From contig JAODMV010000036.1 of NCBI GenBank assembly GCA_025464875.1, positions 1-34,295 on the forward strand: a DNA stretch of 34,295 nt, given 5' to 3'. Position 1 is the first letter of the stretch. The number at the start of each line of letters is the position of its first letter. Position numbers and translations under genes: made by a program. Under the pieces are notes generated by a model. The model had not been told where the DNA came from, ran no database searches, and worked only from the letters and a program-made list of their open reading frames with translations. This DNA comes from Arthrobacter sp. GTDB lineage: Bacteria; Actinomycetota; Actinomycetes; Actinomycetales; Micrococcaceae. Of the stretch, positions 1-13,576 are shown piece by piece.

Positions 1-1776
1 GGTGGTGCCTGCGACAAGGAGGTGTGGGCCATCCCGCTCGATGTCCACGTGGACGCTTCCGTTCCTGCCCATGCCGACCGGAACGGGTAACCCGTCGGTG
101 TCCGCCGACTCGACCCAGCGGCGGGCGATCTCGGTGGCTCCGAGCGACAGGATCCCGGCCAAGGCAACGACGGCGGTCATGGCGTCCGGCGGATCCGGAT
201 GCGGGCTTCCGGCCGACCCCAGCCGTCGGCAAAAGCTGTCAAACACCTCGTACGGGACGAGGTCAGGGAGGAAGGAGATTTCATTATGGCCGTGTATCAG
301 CCGTGCGGTCCGCCCTCCGAGGACGACGGCGTCGGCGTCCGACAGAACCGGTTGAGGCACGCAATGGATCACCTGCCAGCCCCGGCTGACGGCCGCGGCG
401 CTCAGACTGGCGGCCAGGGAAACATCCGGAAGGGGCCCTGGGATCTGCGCGTCGGCGCCGTCGAGGACAAGCAGCACACCGCGGTCGCACTCCTGACCGG
501 GTCCGGCGCCCAGACGGGCGGCGGTTGCAGCCACCTGGCTGGAAAGCGTTACCCGGGGAAGGAACCGTGCGGCGAGGGGGAGGACTTCCGGGGGACCGTG
601 GACCAGGACACGGGTCCGGTGGGCGGCGGGATAGCCGGCGAGCTGCAAGAGAAATGAGCGTACCAGCCCGGCCACAGTGGCCTGCGGGCCGAAGACCGCG
701 GTGACGGCAGCGGCCGGGTCCAGTGTCAGCGGCATCAGGCCGAGCGGGGGTGCACGGAAATCTGGATCCGCCGGTTCCAGCCTGATGTTGGCCGGTTGCT
801 GGGCGAGCCCCAGCCGGAGCCACACGGCACCGGATTCAACGACAGGAGGGCCGCTGTCCTGCTGCGGGTGGGCGCTGTCGGCGCAGAGCTCGGCCGCTGA
901 CGGCGCGGACCGCCGTCGTCGTTCGCTGTCCGCGCGAAGAGCCGCGTCGAGGGTTGCCTTCAGCGCGCGGCGCTGTTTCCGGCCAGCCAGGGCCGGGATG
1001 AGCAGGGACGCCGCCGAGGCCAGGCTGAACGCGAGGAACATCCACAGCCCGGTGCTGACGGCCAGGCCGACGCCGATTGCCAGCGGCAGGGCCGCCATCA
1101 GCAGCACGGCTTCGCGGCTGCTGGTAGATGCGGTTCCGACCGCGGGGTTGGCCACGGGGAGCGGGTCGGCGACGCTGCGGCCCGCAGCGTCCGGGACGCG
1201 GGACGCCGCCGAATAAACGCAGAAGATCAGGGACAACGTGGAGTTGCCGCATCCGATAAGCGAGCCGGTGGTCACGACCGCCCGGTGCACGCGCTCGCCG
1301 TCGACCGTGCTTCCGTTGGCGCTGTGCAGATCCTCAAGGGTCACCTCCGAGTCAGTGACGTTCAGTTGCGCGTGCTCGCGGGACAGTTCAGCGTCCGGAA
1401 GGACGAGGTCCGTCCCGCTGCGCCCGATCCGGAACCGCCCCCGGCCGAGCGGGACGATGGTGCCGGCGCCGGGACCGCTGTGTACGGCGAGGAACAATTG
1501 CGCAGGCGCCGCCCGAAGGCCAGGCGCCGCCGCCCCGAGGCCGGGCACCGCGCCGTCGACCAGTACCGCCCCGTTCCGCAACGGCGCATCACCGACCCTC
1601 AGGCCCTGGACGGGGGACCCGTTCACGCTCAGCCCACCCGTCCCGAAGCGGTCCGAGATGGCTTCCTGGAGTTCCGCGCCGGAACAGTCTTCGGGCACCT
1701 CGACGGCGAGTTCGACCGGGCAGGCCGGGAGCGTAGACCCTGGTGCAGGCACCAGGGTGCAGTGCAACATCGCCAT
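1..1776 (-). CDS. FHA domain-containing FtsK/SpoIIIE-type ATPase (EssC/EccC-like), C-terminus cut off by the window edge
   Basis: Translated by hand from ATG at 1776 (-): MAMLHCTLVPAPGSTLPACPVELAVEVPED..., then an FHA core GRFRIGRSGTDLVLPDAELSREHAQLNVTDSEVTLEDLHSANGTTVDG. The last codons in the window read GSVHVDIERDGPHLLVAGTT, the stretch just before the FtsK Walker A. It is absent from the ORF track because it has no stop inside the window. Confidence 0.85.
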   Translation of the reverse strand, partial: MAMLHCTLVPAPGSTLPACPVELAVEVPEDCSGAELQEAISDRFGTGGLSVNGSPVQGLRVGDAPLRNGAVLVDGAVPGLGAAAPGLRAAPAQLFLAVHSGPGAGTIVPLGRGRFRIGRSGTDLVLPDAELSREHAQLNVTDSEVTLEDLHSANGSTVDGERVHRAVVTTGSLIGCGNSTLSLIFCVYSAASRVPDAAGRSVADPLPVANPAVGTASTSSREAVLLMAALPLAIGVGLAVSTGLWMFLAFSLASAASLLIPALAGRKQRRALKATLDAALRADSERRRRSAPSAAELCADSAHPQQDSGPPVVESGAVWLRLGLAQQPANIRLEPADPDFRAPPLGLMPLTLDPAAAVTAVFGPQATVAGLVRSFLLQLAGYPAAHRTRVLVHGPPEVLPLAARFLPRVTLSSQVAATAARLGAGPGQECDRGVLLVLDGADAQIPGPLPDVSLAASLSAAAVSRGWQVIHCVPQPVLSDADAVVLGGRTARLIHGHNEISFLPDLVPYEVFDSFCRRLGSAGSPHPDPPDAMTAVVALAGILSLGATEIARRWVESADTDGLPVPVGMGRNGSVHVDIERDGPHLLVAGTT

Positions 1777-1793
1777 AACGGATCCTTTCTTGA

Positions 1794-5203
<3,410 letters not shown>

Positions 5204-6073
5204 ATGGCTGGTCAAACCGACCAACTGATTAAGCCCGGAAGCGGGCGGGGCCTCCTCGACGTCTACGCCGACAGGTTCCTCCTCAAGCTGCTGGTACGCA
5301 AAGAGATCAAGGTCCGCTACCGCGGGTCAGTGCTGGGGCTCCTGTGGTCGTACGTAAAACCGCTCGTGCAGTTCCTGATCTACTTCGTTGCGCTGGGCGT
5401 CTTCCTGGATCTCCAGCGGGGCACACCCAACTACGCGATCTATCTCTTCGCGGGGATCGTGCTCGTGAATTTTTTCACGGAGTCCTTGTCCAACGCGACG
5501 CGCTCCATCGTGGACAACCGCGATCTCATTCGGAAGATCTACCTGCCACGGGAGCTGTTCCCCGTCGCCACCGTCTGGGTTTCTGCCGCGCATTTCTTTC
5601 CGCAGCTTCTGGTCCTCATCGGCGCCTGTCTTGTGGTGGGCTGGACTCCCTCGATCGTCCAGCTGGCCGCAGTCGTCCTGATCTTCCTGATGGTCGCGGT
5701 GCTCGCCACCGGCCTGGGCCTGCTGTTCGGGGCCATGAACGTTTATTTCCGCGACTCCGAAAACATCGTGGACATGATTGTCATGGTCGTGACGTGGGCC
5801 TCTCCCGTGCTTTACGTCTGGTCCATGGTGGAGCGGGCCATGGGGCCCTGGTTCTGGATCTACCAGCTGAATCCGATGACGGTCGCCGTCGAAGTCTTCC
5901 ATTGGGCCTTCTGGGAGCCGACACTCAAAGCCGAACAGTCCGTGGCCGACGCCATGCCGCCGGAGCTGCTGACCGTATGGCTTCCGGTGTCCGCGCTCAT
6001 CACGCTCGCCGTGCTGTTCCTCGGACAGCTGACCTTCCGCCGGCTTGCCGTCCACTTCGCACAGGAGCTCTGA
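5204..6073 (+). CDS. wzm: ABC-2 type polysaccharide export permease (Wzm-like)
   Basis: 289-aa polytopic protein, LLVRKEIKVRYRGSVLGLLWSYVKPLVQFLIYFVALGVFL; followed directly by its ATPase. Confidence 0.93.
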   Translation: MAGQTDQLIKPGSGRGLLDVYADRFLLKLLVRKEIKVRYRGSVLGLLWSYVKPLVQFLIYFVALGVFLDLQRGTPNYAIYLFAGIVLVNFFTESLSNATRSIVDNRDLIRKIYLPRELFPVATVWVSAAHFFPQLLVLIGACLVVGWTPSIVQLAAVVLIFLMVAVLATGLGLLFGAMNVYFRDSENIVDMIVMVVTWASPVLYVWSMVERAMGPWFWIYQLNPMTVAVEVFHWAFWEPTLKAEQSVADAMPPELLTVWLPVSALITLAVLFLGQLTFRRLAVHFAQEL

Positions 6074-6074
6074 C

Positions 6075-6830
6075 ATGACGTCGCATGGCCAAGTAGCCAT
6101 TCTCTGTACCGATCTCCGCAAGCAGTTTGTCCTGCGCCACACCCGCTCCCTGAAAGAGGCCCTGGTCTGGCTGGTCAAGGGCCGAAAAGGAGATCTGTCC
6201 AAGAAATTCCTGGCGTTGAAGGACGTCTCCCTCGAGGTCAAGCAAGGCGAGACCGTCGCCCTGCTGGGGCTCAACGGTTCGGGCAAGTCCACGCTCCTGA
6301 AGCTCATCTCGGGGGTGCTGCAGCCCGACGGCGGGACCGTGCTCACCCGGGGCCGGGTGGCGGGGCTGATTGAGGTCGGCGCCGGCTTCCACCACGACCT
6401 CAGCGGCCGCGACAATGTGTACCTCAACGGCGCGATCCTCGGCATGACGGAACAGCAGATCGACGAGAAGTTTGACGCCATCGTGGAGTTCTCTGAGATC
6501 GGCGAGTTCATCGACACCGAAGTGAAGTTCTACTCGTCGGGGATGTACCTGCGACTGGCGTTCTCCATCGCGGTGCACACGGATCCGGAAGTCTTCCTGA
6601 TCGACGAGATTCTCGCCGTCGGAGACGAACCGTTCCAGCGCAAGTGCATCGCAAAGATCAAGGAGCTGGCCGACAAGGGAAAGACCCTGTTTGTCGTCAG
6701 CCACGATCTGGACCTAGTCGCGACCGTGTGTGAGCGCGGTGTCCTGCTGGAGCACGGCGAAGTGGTCATGGATGGGGACGTGGACGCCGTCGTCTCGGAG
6801 TTGCGCCGTCGGTCCCTCAGTGAGACCTAG
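6075..6830 (+). CDS. wzt: ABC transporter ATP-binding protein (Wzt-like, no C-terminal carbohydrate-binding extension)
   Basis: Walker A GLNGSGKSTLLK, signature-region YSSGMYLRLAFSIA, Walker B FLIDEILAVGDEPF; ends soon after the NBD (about 251 aa). ATG at 6075 after AGGAG. Confidence 0.93.
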   Translation: MTSHGQVAILCTDLRKQFVLRHTRSLKEALVWLVKGRKGDLSKKFLALKDVSLEVKQGETVALLGLNGSGKSTLLKLISGVLQPDGGTVLTRGRVAGLIEVGAGFHHDLSGRDNVYLNGAILGMTEQQIDEKFDAIVEFSEIGEFIDTEVKFYSSGMYLRLAFSIAVHTDPEVFLIDEILAVGDEPFQRKCIAKIKELADKGKTLFVVSHDLDLVATVCERGVLLEHGEVVMDGDVDAVVSELRRRSLSET

Positions 6831-6922
6831 CCTTCCAGCCCATTGCAGTACAGTTACGTAGTCTTGAAGGCCGAAGCCTCCTTGTCAGTCTTCATCCCCA
6901 AATCGTTGAGAGTGGTGTTTCC

Positions 6923-8908
6923 GTGTCCTGGTGGCTGTCTTTGCCAGTGATTTTGCTTGCTGTGCTCGTACTTATCGTGCCCGGCCTCATTCTGTCCCTG
7001 GCCATCCGGATACGAGGCGTGAACTCGCTGCTTCTTGCCCCGGCTTTTACTGTCGGCATGGCTGGAGTCCTGGCCACGCTCTATTCCTTCCTCCATGTTC
7101 CGTGGGGGCCGGCAACTTTCCTCGGGGGAGTACTTGCCGTCTCGGCAGCCGCCTGGGCGATCAGGTACGCGGTCATCCGGAAAAGTCCGGAACCCCAGGC
7201 TGAGCCCCAGCGGCGCTCCCTGGTGCTCGCGGCCGGTCTCGGCGCGCTCGGAGCCGCATTGCTCATTGGGGTTCAGATGGCAACGGCGATGATATCGCCG
7301 GACTCCATCTCTCAGACTTACGACAACGTCTTCCATCTCAACGCCGTCCGCTGGGCGATCGACACACAGGACGCATCGCCGCTCAATCTCGGCGCCTTCA
7401 CCGGGATCAGCGCCTACCCGGCGGGATGGCACGGCCTGGTGTCGCTCGTCGCGGAATTGAGTGGCGCCACGATACCCGTGGCGGTGAACGCCACAAACAT
7501 TGCCATTGGGTCCGTCGTCTGGCCACTCGGCTGCCTCTACCTGGTCCAGGCGGTCGCCGGTCACCGGATTTCGACGACGGTCCTGGCCTTTGTCTTCGCG
7601 GCAGGATTCTCGACCTTCCCCATCCTGATGATCGATTGGGGCGTCCTGTACCCCAACCTTCTGTCCATCTCTGTCCTGCCGGCGGCGATTGGCATGGCGT
7701 TCACCGCGCTGAACCTGGGCCGGCACCACCGGCAAAGTTCCGTGGTTGTCTGGCTGAGCCTGGGGGTGGGCGTCGCGGGCGTTGCGTTGGCGCACCCGAG
7801 TACCCTGATGGCCTTCCTGGCGTTCATGGTCGCCCCGAGCGCGGCCATCTACTACTTCAAGATCCGCAGACTCTGGCCAGCGCGGTCCTCTTCCGAACGG
7901 CGCAGCATTATCTTGCTATCCGCCGCCTTCCTGGGGTGGCTGGTCGGGCTCGGAATCCTCTGGGGATTCCTGCGGCCGCCGGAGGGCTCGGCAGACTGGG
8001 GGACTGTGGAGACGCCACCCCAGGCCATCGGGGAGCTGCTGTTCAATGCCCCACTGGGCCGTCCGGCCCAGGAGGTCATCAGTATCTGCCTCCTCGTCGG
8101 ACTTTGGAAGCTTTGGACGCTCAAGAGCCGACGCTGGCTCATCGGGGTCTACGCCACCGCGGCTATCCTCTTCTTTTTTGCTGCCGGTTATAACGGATCT
8201 CTGCGGCACTTCGTCACCGGTGTCTGGTACTTCGACAGCCACCGTCTTGCTGCCCTTCTGCCGGTGGCGACCATCGCCCCGGCCGTCATCGGGGCGGGCT
8301 ATCTGTTCGATGCGGCCCGCAGGCTTCTCACCCCGACGGGGGAGTCCCGGATACCCGGACTCTTCGGCCTCGTGCGAATGCCGAAATCCGGCAAGGCGGT
8401 CGTCCTCTCCTCGCTGGCGGGCCTGACGGGACTCGTTCTAGTCACGCAGCTCGGCATAACGACCTTCGCCGCCCAGCAGGCGCACTGGCAGTACCGGAGC
8501 ACTGCGCACTCTGCACTTCTTTCCCCCGACGAAAGAAGCATGCTTGAGCGCTTGTCGGCCAAGGTGGAGCCCGGCGCGGCGATTGCCGGACTCCCCAGCA
8601 GCGGCACCGCACTGGCCTACGCCTTCTCCGGGCGAACCGTCATACAGCCCCATATCCTGACGACCCATGGCTCCGACGTGGACGTGGTCAACGCCGGCCT
8701 GAAGGACTCCGCGACTTTCCCCGCTGTCTGTGAGGCAGTCCGCAAGCTCAATGTCAGGTACGTTCTTGACTTTGGCACCCGGACCGTCACCGGAACCCTC
8801 TCCGGCTACGGCGGAGTCATGGACCTGAAGCCCAATGAGAGTCTGGAGCTGATCGACAGCCAGGGCCCGTCCGCGAAGCTGTTCAAGGTGCGCGCCTGCT
8901 GGAACTAG
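6923..8908 (+). CDS. DUF6541-like multi-pass membrane protein, possible GT-C glycosyltransferase
   Basis: 661 aa with many TM segments; first large loop SQTYDNVFHLNAVRWAIDTQDASPLNLGAFTGISAYPAGWHGLVSLVAEL. Confidence 0.75.
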   Translation: MSWWLSLPVILLAVLVLIVPGLILSLAIRIRGVNSLLLAPAFTVGMAGVLATLYSFLHVPWGPATFLGGVLAVSAAAWAIRYAVIRKSPEPQAEPQRRSLVLAAGLGALGAALLIGVQMATAMISPDSISQTYDNVFHLNAVRWAIDTQDASPLNLGAFTGISAYPAGWHGLVSLVAELSGATIPVAVNATNIAIGSVVWPLGCLYLVQAVAGHRISTTVLAFVFAAGFSTFPILMIDWGVLYPNLLSISVLPAAIGMAFTALNLGRHHRQSSVVVWLSLGVGVAGVALAHPSTLMAFLAFMVAPSAAIYYFKIRRLWPARSSSERRSIILLSAAFLGWLVGLGILWGFLRPPEGSADWGTVETPPQAIGELLFNAPLGRPAQEVISICLLVGLWKLWTLKSRRWLIGVYATAAILFFFAAGYNGSLRHFVTGVWYFDSHRLAALLPVATIAPAVIGAGYLFDAARRLLTPTGESRIPGLFGLVRMPKSGKAVVLSSLAGLTGLVLVTQLGITTFAAQQAHWQYRSTAHSALLSPDERSMLERLSAKVEPGAAIAGLPSSGTALAYAFSGRTVIQPHILTTHGSDVDVVNAGLKDSATFPAVCEAVRKLNVRYVLDFGTRTVTGTLSGYGGVMDLKPNESLELIDSQGPSAKLFKVRACWN

Positions 8909-8936
8909 GGCTCCGGGGCAGGAAATCCCGGAGCCC
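8908..8936. terminator. Intergenic hairpin without T-tract, terminator-like
   Basis: GGGCTCCGGG / CCCGGAGCCC, perfect 10-bp arms, starting at the stop codon of the preceding gene. Confidence 0.5.
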
Positions 8937-8986
8937 GCTCGTGCCAAAGATTTGCTCTCTGCACGGGCAGACGCCAAGATGGACGA

Positions 8987-9850
8987 ATGCGCGGAATCAT
9001 ACTGGCCGGCGGTACCGGATCTCGGCTCCATCCCATCACCATGGGCATCAGCAAACAGCTCGTACCCGTCTACGACAAGCCGATGATCTACTACCCCCTC
9101 TCCACCCTCATCCTCGCGGGCATCCGCGACATCCTGATCATCACGACGCCCCACGACGAGGAACAGTTTCGGCGGCTCTTGGGAGACGGATCGCGCTTCG
9201 GGGTGAACCTGAGCTACAAGCAGCAGCCCGCTCCGGACGGTCTGGCACAGGCGTTCATTCTCGGGGCATCGCACATCGGCGACGAGAAGGTCGCGCTTGT
9301 CCTCGGCGACAACGTGTTTTACGGGCAGGGGATGGGCACGCAGCTGCGTAAACACTCCAACATCGACGGCGGTGCCGTCTTTGGCTACTGGGTCAAGGAC
9401 CCCGGTGCCTACGGGGTGGTGGAATTCGATGACGCCGGCCGGGCGCTTTCCTTGGAAGAGAAGCCCGCGAAACCCAGGAGCCACTACGCGGTGCCGGGTC
9501 TGTATTTCTACGACAACGAGGTCGTGGAGATCGCCCGGGAGCTAAAGCCCTCGCCCCGGGGCGAACTGGAGATCACCGACATCAACAAGTCGTACCTCGA
9601 GCGCAACAAACTGCACGTGGAGATCCTTCCCCGCGGCACGGCCTGGCTGGACACCGGGACCATTGACGATCTGAACGACGCCTCCAATTTCGTGCGGACC
9701 GTGGAAAACCGCCAGGGCCTGAAGATCGGCGCCCCGGAGGAAATCGCGTGGAGGGTCGGTTTCCTTTCGGACGACGAACTGCGCGACCGTGCCGAGCCGC
9801 TCGTGAAGAGCGGATATGGGGCGTATCTTCTGGGCCTGCTCGACAACTAG
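8987..9850 (+). CDS. rmlA: Glucose-1-phosphate thymidylyltransferase
   Basis: [55 protein letters not shown]; 287 aa. Confidence 0.97.
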   Translation: MRGIILAGGTGSRLHPITMGISKQLVPVYDKPMIYYPLSTLILAGIRDILIITTPHDEEQFRRLLGDGSRFGVNLSYKQQPAPDGLAQAFILGASHIGDEKVALVLGDNVFYGQGMGTQLRKHSNIDGGAVFGYWVKDPGAYGVVEFDDAGRALSLEEKPAKPRSHYAVPGLYFYDNEVVEIARELKPSPRGELEITDINKSYLERNKLHVEILPRGTAWLDTGTIDDLNDASNFVRTVENRQGLKIGAPEEIAWRVGFLSDDELRDRAEPLVKSGYGAYLLGLLDN

Positions 9851-9959
9851 CATCAAGGCAGCGAGTGCCTAGTCCACGGCTCCGGTGCTTCCCTGGACGC
9901 TTGGTGGCGCCGGGCCGCCGCCACGCGGACCCAAGAACCAAGGACCGGAGACAATACAC

Positions 9960-11276
9960 GTGAACATGGATCCCGCCGAGTCGACCGAGGCCCTGAAAAC
10001 GGGGCGGGGCGGTGCAGCCGCGAAGTCGTCGCGGGGCAGCATCTCCTTCGTGGGGTTGTCCTCGATCTTCGCCGCCGGCAGTGGCTACGCCATTTTCGTC
10101 CTGGCCGCCCGGGTTTTGCCCGTGGATCAGAACGCTGATTTCCTGGCGTTCTGGGGTGTGCTGTTCGGCTTGTTCGGCGTCATGACGGGCCTCATGCACG
10201 AGGCAACGCGAGCCGTGAAGTCGGCTTCGCTCAATGCCCGGCCGAAAGCTGACCGGGGCGCCCGCATCATCGGGTCCTCGGTCCTCATCGGTGCGGTTGT
10301 CGCTCTGGCGGTCGCGCTGAGCGGCACGTGGTGGATGCCCTCGCTGTTCAAATCGTCTACCCCGTTGCTTTCGGTCGGCCTCACCCTGGCCGTGGTGCTC
10401 TACGCCGGCCATGTCGGCCTGGCGGGAACGCTCGGCGGGCGGGAAAGCTGGGGCAGTTATGCTGCCCTGACGACAGCCGAATCCGGTCTCCGTCTCGCCG
10501 CCGTGGCAGCAGTGGCCGTGCTCGGTTTCGGGCTTGGAGGCCTGGAGCTAGCCGCGCTTTCCGGCACCCTCGTTTGGCTGGTGTTCGTTTTCTTGACACC
10601 CCAGGGGCGGGCCGCGCTGGGTCAGCGCGCCGACGTCGGAATGGGTGCCTACCTCCGGCGGTGCGGCTACTCGATGGCGACAGCGGCTTCCAGTGCCGTC
10701 CTCATCACGGGCTTTCCGGCCCTCATCAAACTCATGTCGGATGATGCTGAGTTCGCCCGCGCCGCCCCGCTGCTGCTGGCCGTGTCCCTAACCCGGGCGC
10801 CCATTCTGATCCCGCTGCAGGCGTTCCAAGGTTTGGTCATGACCAAGCTGATGGCTTCTGGACGCCCGCCGCACCGTAACCTTCTTGCGCCGCTGGGCCT
10901 GATCGCCGTCGGCGGCCTGGGAGCCGGACTCCTGGCCGCACTCATCGGCCCGTCGATCATGCTGATTTTCGGACCGGACTACCGCCTGGATGGACTATGG
11001 GTGGGACTCCTGACGGTGGACGCCGCCCTGCTTGCCGTGGTGACGCTGACGGGGACGGCAGCCCTCTCCGCCGGCCGGCATCGGGTCTATCTGGCGGGCT
11101 GGTTCACGGCGACGGCGGTCTCGGTTGCGCTGCTGGCCGTGCCCGCGCCGTTAGACTTGAAAGTGGTCTGCAGCCTTGCGGCAGGTCCCTTGGCCGGTTC
11201 CGCGGTCCATATCTGGGGCCTTTGGGCGGACCGACGTAGGGGCAACCGCTCATCTGCAGAAGAGAAAGGGATCTGA
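9960..11276 (+). CDS. Flippase-like (Wzx/MATE-type) multi-pass membrane protein
   Basis: About 438 aa of regular TM helices in a glycan cluster; GTG start after GGAG (track ORF extends to 9885). Confidence 0.65.
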   Translation: MNMDPAESTEALKTGRGGAAAKSSRGSISFVGLSSIFAAGSGYAIFVLAARVLPVDQNADFLAFWGVLFGLFGVMTGLMHEATRAVKSASLNARPKADRGARIIGSSVLIGAVVALAVALSGTWWMPSLFKSSTPLLSVGLTLAVVLYAGHVGLAGTLGGRESWGSYAALTTAESGLRLAAVAAVAVLGFGLGGLELAALSGTLVWLVFVFLTPQGRAALGQRADVGMGAYLRRCGYSMATAASSAVLITGFPALIKLMSDDAEFARAAPLLLAVSLTRAPILIPLQAFQGLVMTKLMASGRPPHRNLLAPLGLIAVGGLGAGLLAALIGPSIMLIFGPDYRLDGLWVGLLTVDAALLAVVTLTGTAALSAGRHRVYLAGWFTATAVSVALLAVPAPLDLKVVCSLAAGPLAGSAVHIWGLWADRRRGNRSSAEEKGI

Positions 11277-11281
11277 CCAGC

Positions 11282-12280
11282 TTGCTGAATGCTCCGACTA
11301 TTTCCGTGATCATGCCCTCGTACAACGTCGCCTCGACCGTCGTCCGGGCAATCGACAGCGTTCTGGCTCAATCGTATGAAGACTTCGAGCTCCTGATCAT
11401 CAACGACGCCTCCACCGACGATACCGAGGCCGTTGTCCTGGATCGCCTTGCCGCCGTCGAGGACGACAGGCTGCGTCTGATCACCTTGGAGGCCAACGTC
11501 GGCCTGTCCGGCGCCCGGAACGCCGGCCTGGATGCGGCCGCGGGCGAGTTCGTCACCTTCCTCGACGCCGACGACGAGTACCTGCCGCAGTTCCTCCAGA
11601 CGTTGCGCGACGAAATGGTCGGGGAGGTGGACATCGCCATCGCCGGGCACCTGGTAGTTCGCCCTGACGGGTCGCAGGCGCCGCGCCACAGCCGCTTCCT
11701 CGGCGAGTGCTCCGGGGAGCAGGCCATGCGCCACGCGATGTCAGACGGCCTGACCCCGTTCACGTGGGACAAGCTCTACCGGGCTTCGCTTTTCGCCGGC
11801 GTCAGATACCCGGTGGGGTCGACCCGCTTTGAAGACATGACCGTCAACATCATCCTGTATCCCCGGGCGAGGCAGGTCCGTAGCGTTAAGCCCCCGTTGC
11901 ACAGGTACTACATCTCCGCGCAGTCCCTCACCTGGGGGCGCATTCCGACGCGGGCCGACACCGATCTAGCGTTGCGCGACCTCGACGCGCTGCTGCCCCA
12001 GCGGCTCAAGTCCGGAAGTAACGGCAGGTTCTACGCCAACATGAGGCTGCTGATAACCCTGATCACCGCCCAGAGCGCGATCATGAAGGTCAGGAACCAG
12101 CCCGCGGCCCAGGAGACCATTGATGATTGCCGCCGGGCGCTGAGCTACCGGCAAATCGGGCTGGCTGCCTTGACGCGGCCTCCGTTCGCCGCCGCGGCGT
12201 TGCTGCTGAAGGTCTTTCCGCGGCCCTTCGCGGCCCTCTACGTCCGGTACTCCGCCGCCAGTTACGGGCTGACCCAGTAA
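11282..12280 (+). CDS. GT2 family glycosyltransferase
   Basis: PTISVIMPSYNVASTVVRAIDSVLAQSYEDFELLIINDASTDDTEAVV...LSGARNAGLDAAAGEFVTFLDADDEY. Confidence 0.93.
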   Translation: MLNAPTISVIMPSYNVASTVVRAIDSVLAQSYEDFELLIINDASTDDTEAVVLDRLAAVEDDRLRLITLEANVGLSGARNAGLDAAAGEFVTFLDADDEYLPQFLQTLRDEMVGEVDIAIAGHLVVRPDGSQAPRHSRFLGECSGEQAMRHAMSDGLTPFTWDKLYRASLFAGVRYPVGSTRFEDMTVNIILYPRARQVRSVKPPLHRYYISAQSLTWGRIPTRADTDLALRDLDALLPQRLKSGSNGRFYANMRLLITLITAQSAIMKVRNQPAAQETIDDCRRALSYRQIGLAALTRPPFAAAALLLKVFPRPFAALYVRYSAASYGLTQ

Positions 12281-12330
12281 GCCCTGACAGGGCGACGCCG
12301 CTGGTTCGCGAGCTTAGTTCAGCATTTTCG

Positions 12331-12351
12331 ATTGGTATAGATTGGTATATA
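12331..12351 (+). promoter_or_regulatory. Candidate -10/leaderless promoter with tandem ATTGGTATA repeat
   Basis: attggtatag attggtatat atg: two copies of ATTGGTATA abut the ATG; TATAGA at 12336-12341; no Shine-Dalgarno visible. Confidence 0.4.
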
Positions 12352-13100
12352 TGTCCCGCCCTCCCTTCAAGCGCGCGCTTGTCATCATGCCGGCATGGAA
12401 TGAAGCAGAGTCAGTAGGCGCCACCGTCCGCGAGGTGCTGGCGCAGCCCATTCCCTACGATGTCCTGGTCGTAAACGACGGGTCAACGGACGATACGTCC
12501 GCTGCGGCTGCCGCTGCCGGCGCCCAAGTCCTTGAGCTGCCGTTCAACCTCGGAGTCGGCGGCGCCATGAGGGCAGGCTTCAAGTACGCTCAGCGACACG
12601 GGTACGATGCCGCCATCCAGGTGGACGCTGACGGCCAGCATGATCCCAAGGACATCCAGCGTGTTCTCGACGGCCTGGCGCACGCCGATATCGCCATCGG
12701 CGCACGCTTTGCGGACCGCGGCAACTACGTCGTACGAGGACCCCGCAAATGGGCGATGGTGTTCCTGGCCCGCGTGATCTCCGCGATGGCAGGCAAGCGG
12801 CTGACCGACGTGACCTCCGGGTTTAAAGCGGCGAACAGCCGCGGCATTTCCCAGTTCATTGACCACTATCCGGCCGAGTATCTCGGGGACACGATCGACT
12901 CGCTCGTGGTGGCCATCAAGTCGGGTTGCGTAGTCACCCAGGTTCCGGTGGAAATGCGTCCGCGTCAAGGCGGGACGCCAAGCCATAACCCGGCAAAAGC
13001 CGCCGTCTACCTGGGCCGGTCCGTATTTGCGCTGCTGTTCGCGCTCACGCGCAGGCCCTCGCACCTAGAAGACCAGAAGGTCTTCACCGAAGGGATATGA
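12351..13100 (+). CDS. GT2 glycosyltransferase, dolichyl/polyprenyl-phosphate mannose synthase-like
   Basis: RALVIMPAWNEAESVGATVREVLAQPIPYDVLVVNDGSTDDTSAAAAAAGAQVLELPFNLGVGGAMRAGFKYAQRHGYDAAIQVDADGQHDPKDI. Confidence 0.93.
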   Translation: MSRPPFKRALVIMPAWNEAESVGATVREVLAQPIPYDVLVVNDGSTDDTSAAAAAAGAQVLELPFNLGVGGAMRAGFKYAQRHGYDAAIQVDADGQHDPKDIQRVLDGLAHADIAIGARFADRGNYVVRGPRKWAMVFLARVISAMAGKRLTDVTSGFKAANSRGISQFIDHYPAEYLGDTIDSLVVAIKSGCVVTQVPVEMRPRQGGTPSHNPAKAAVYLGRSVFALLFALTRRPSHLEDQKVFTEGI

Positions 13101-13504
13101 TCATGGGGGTATTCGCAGCCTTCGTCTTGGCTCTGCTGATAGTCGTGGTTGTTTTTGAGATGCTCCGGCGCAAAGTGCTGCGTGAAAAATACGCCGCGCT
13201 CTGGCTCGTCGTAGGGCTCGCGACGCTTGCCCTGGCAGCCTTTCCCCAGCTCCTGGCTGCAGTCGCCAGTGCAGTAGGAGTTCAGGTCCCGTCCAACCTG
13301 CTCTTTGCCCTGAGCATCCTTCTCGCCCTGGGTGTCTGCCTGCATCTCTCGTGGGAGATCTCCGTTGTGGAAGATGAAACGAGAGTCCTGGCCGAGGAGT
13401 CCGCGATTCTGCGGGCTGACCTGGAACGCCTGGAAGCCCGGCTCGACGCCGAGCTGGCGCGTCAGCGGTCGGCCGTGGAGAGCCTCGAAAAGCCGATCGA
13501 ATAA
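13097..13504 (+). CDS. DUF2304-type small membrane protein
   Basis: 135 aa, two or three N-terminal TM helices then a coiled-coil tail; ATGA overlap with the DPM1-like GT2, a common pairing. Confidence 0.8.
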   Translation: MIMGVFAAFVLALLIVVVVFEMLRRKVLREKYAALWLVVGLATLALAAFPQLLAAVASAVGVQVPSNLLFALSILLALGVCLHLSWEISVVEDETRVLAEESAILRADLERLEARLDAELARQRSAVESLEKPIE

Positions 13505-13516
13505 CGCAAGATTCCG

Positions 13517-13545
13517 CACCGGACCGGGGCACGGCCCCGTCGGTG
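13517..13545. other. Intercistronic hairpin
   Basis: CACCG-gac-CGGGGC-acg-GCCCCG-t-CGGTG nested inverted repeat between 13504 and 13577; no T-tract. Confidence 0.4.
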
Positions 13546-13576
13546 CTCACCTGAAGCTCTAAAGAACGGACCATTC

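Noticed and set aside
5327-6517. 396-aa minus-strand ORF opposite wzm/wzt
   Set aside because: Antisense artefact; ABC transporter motifs are on the plus strand.
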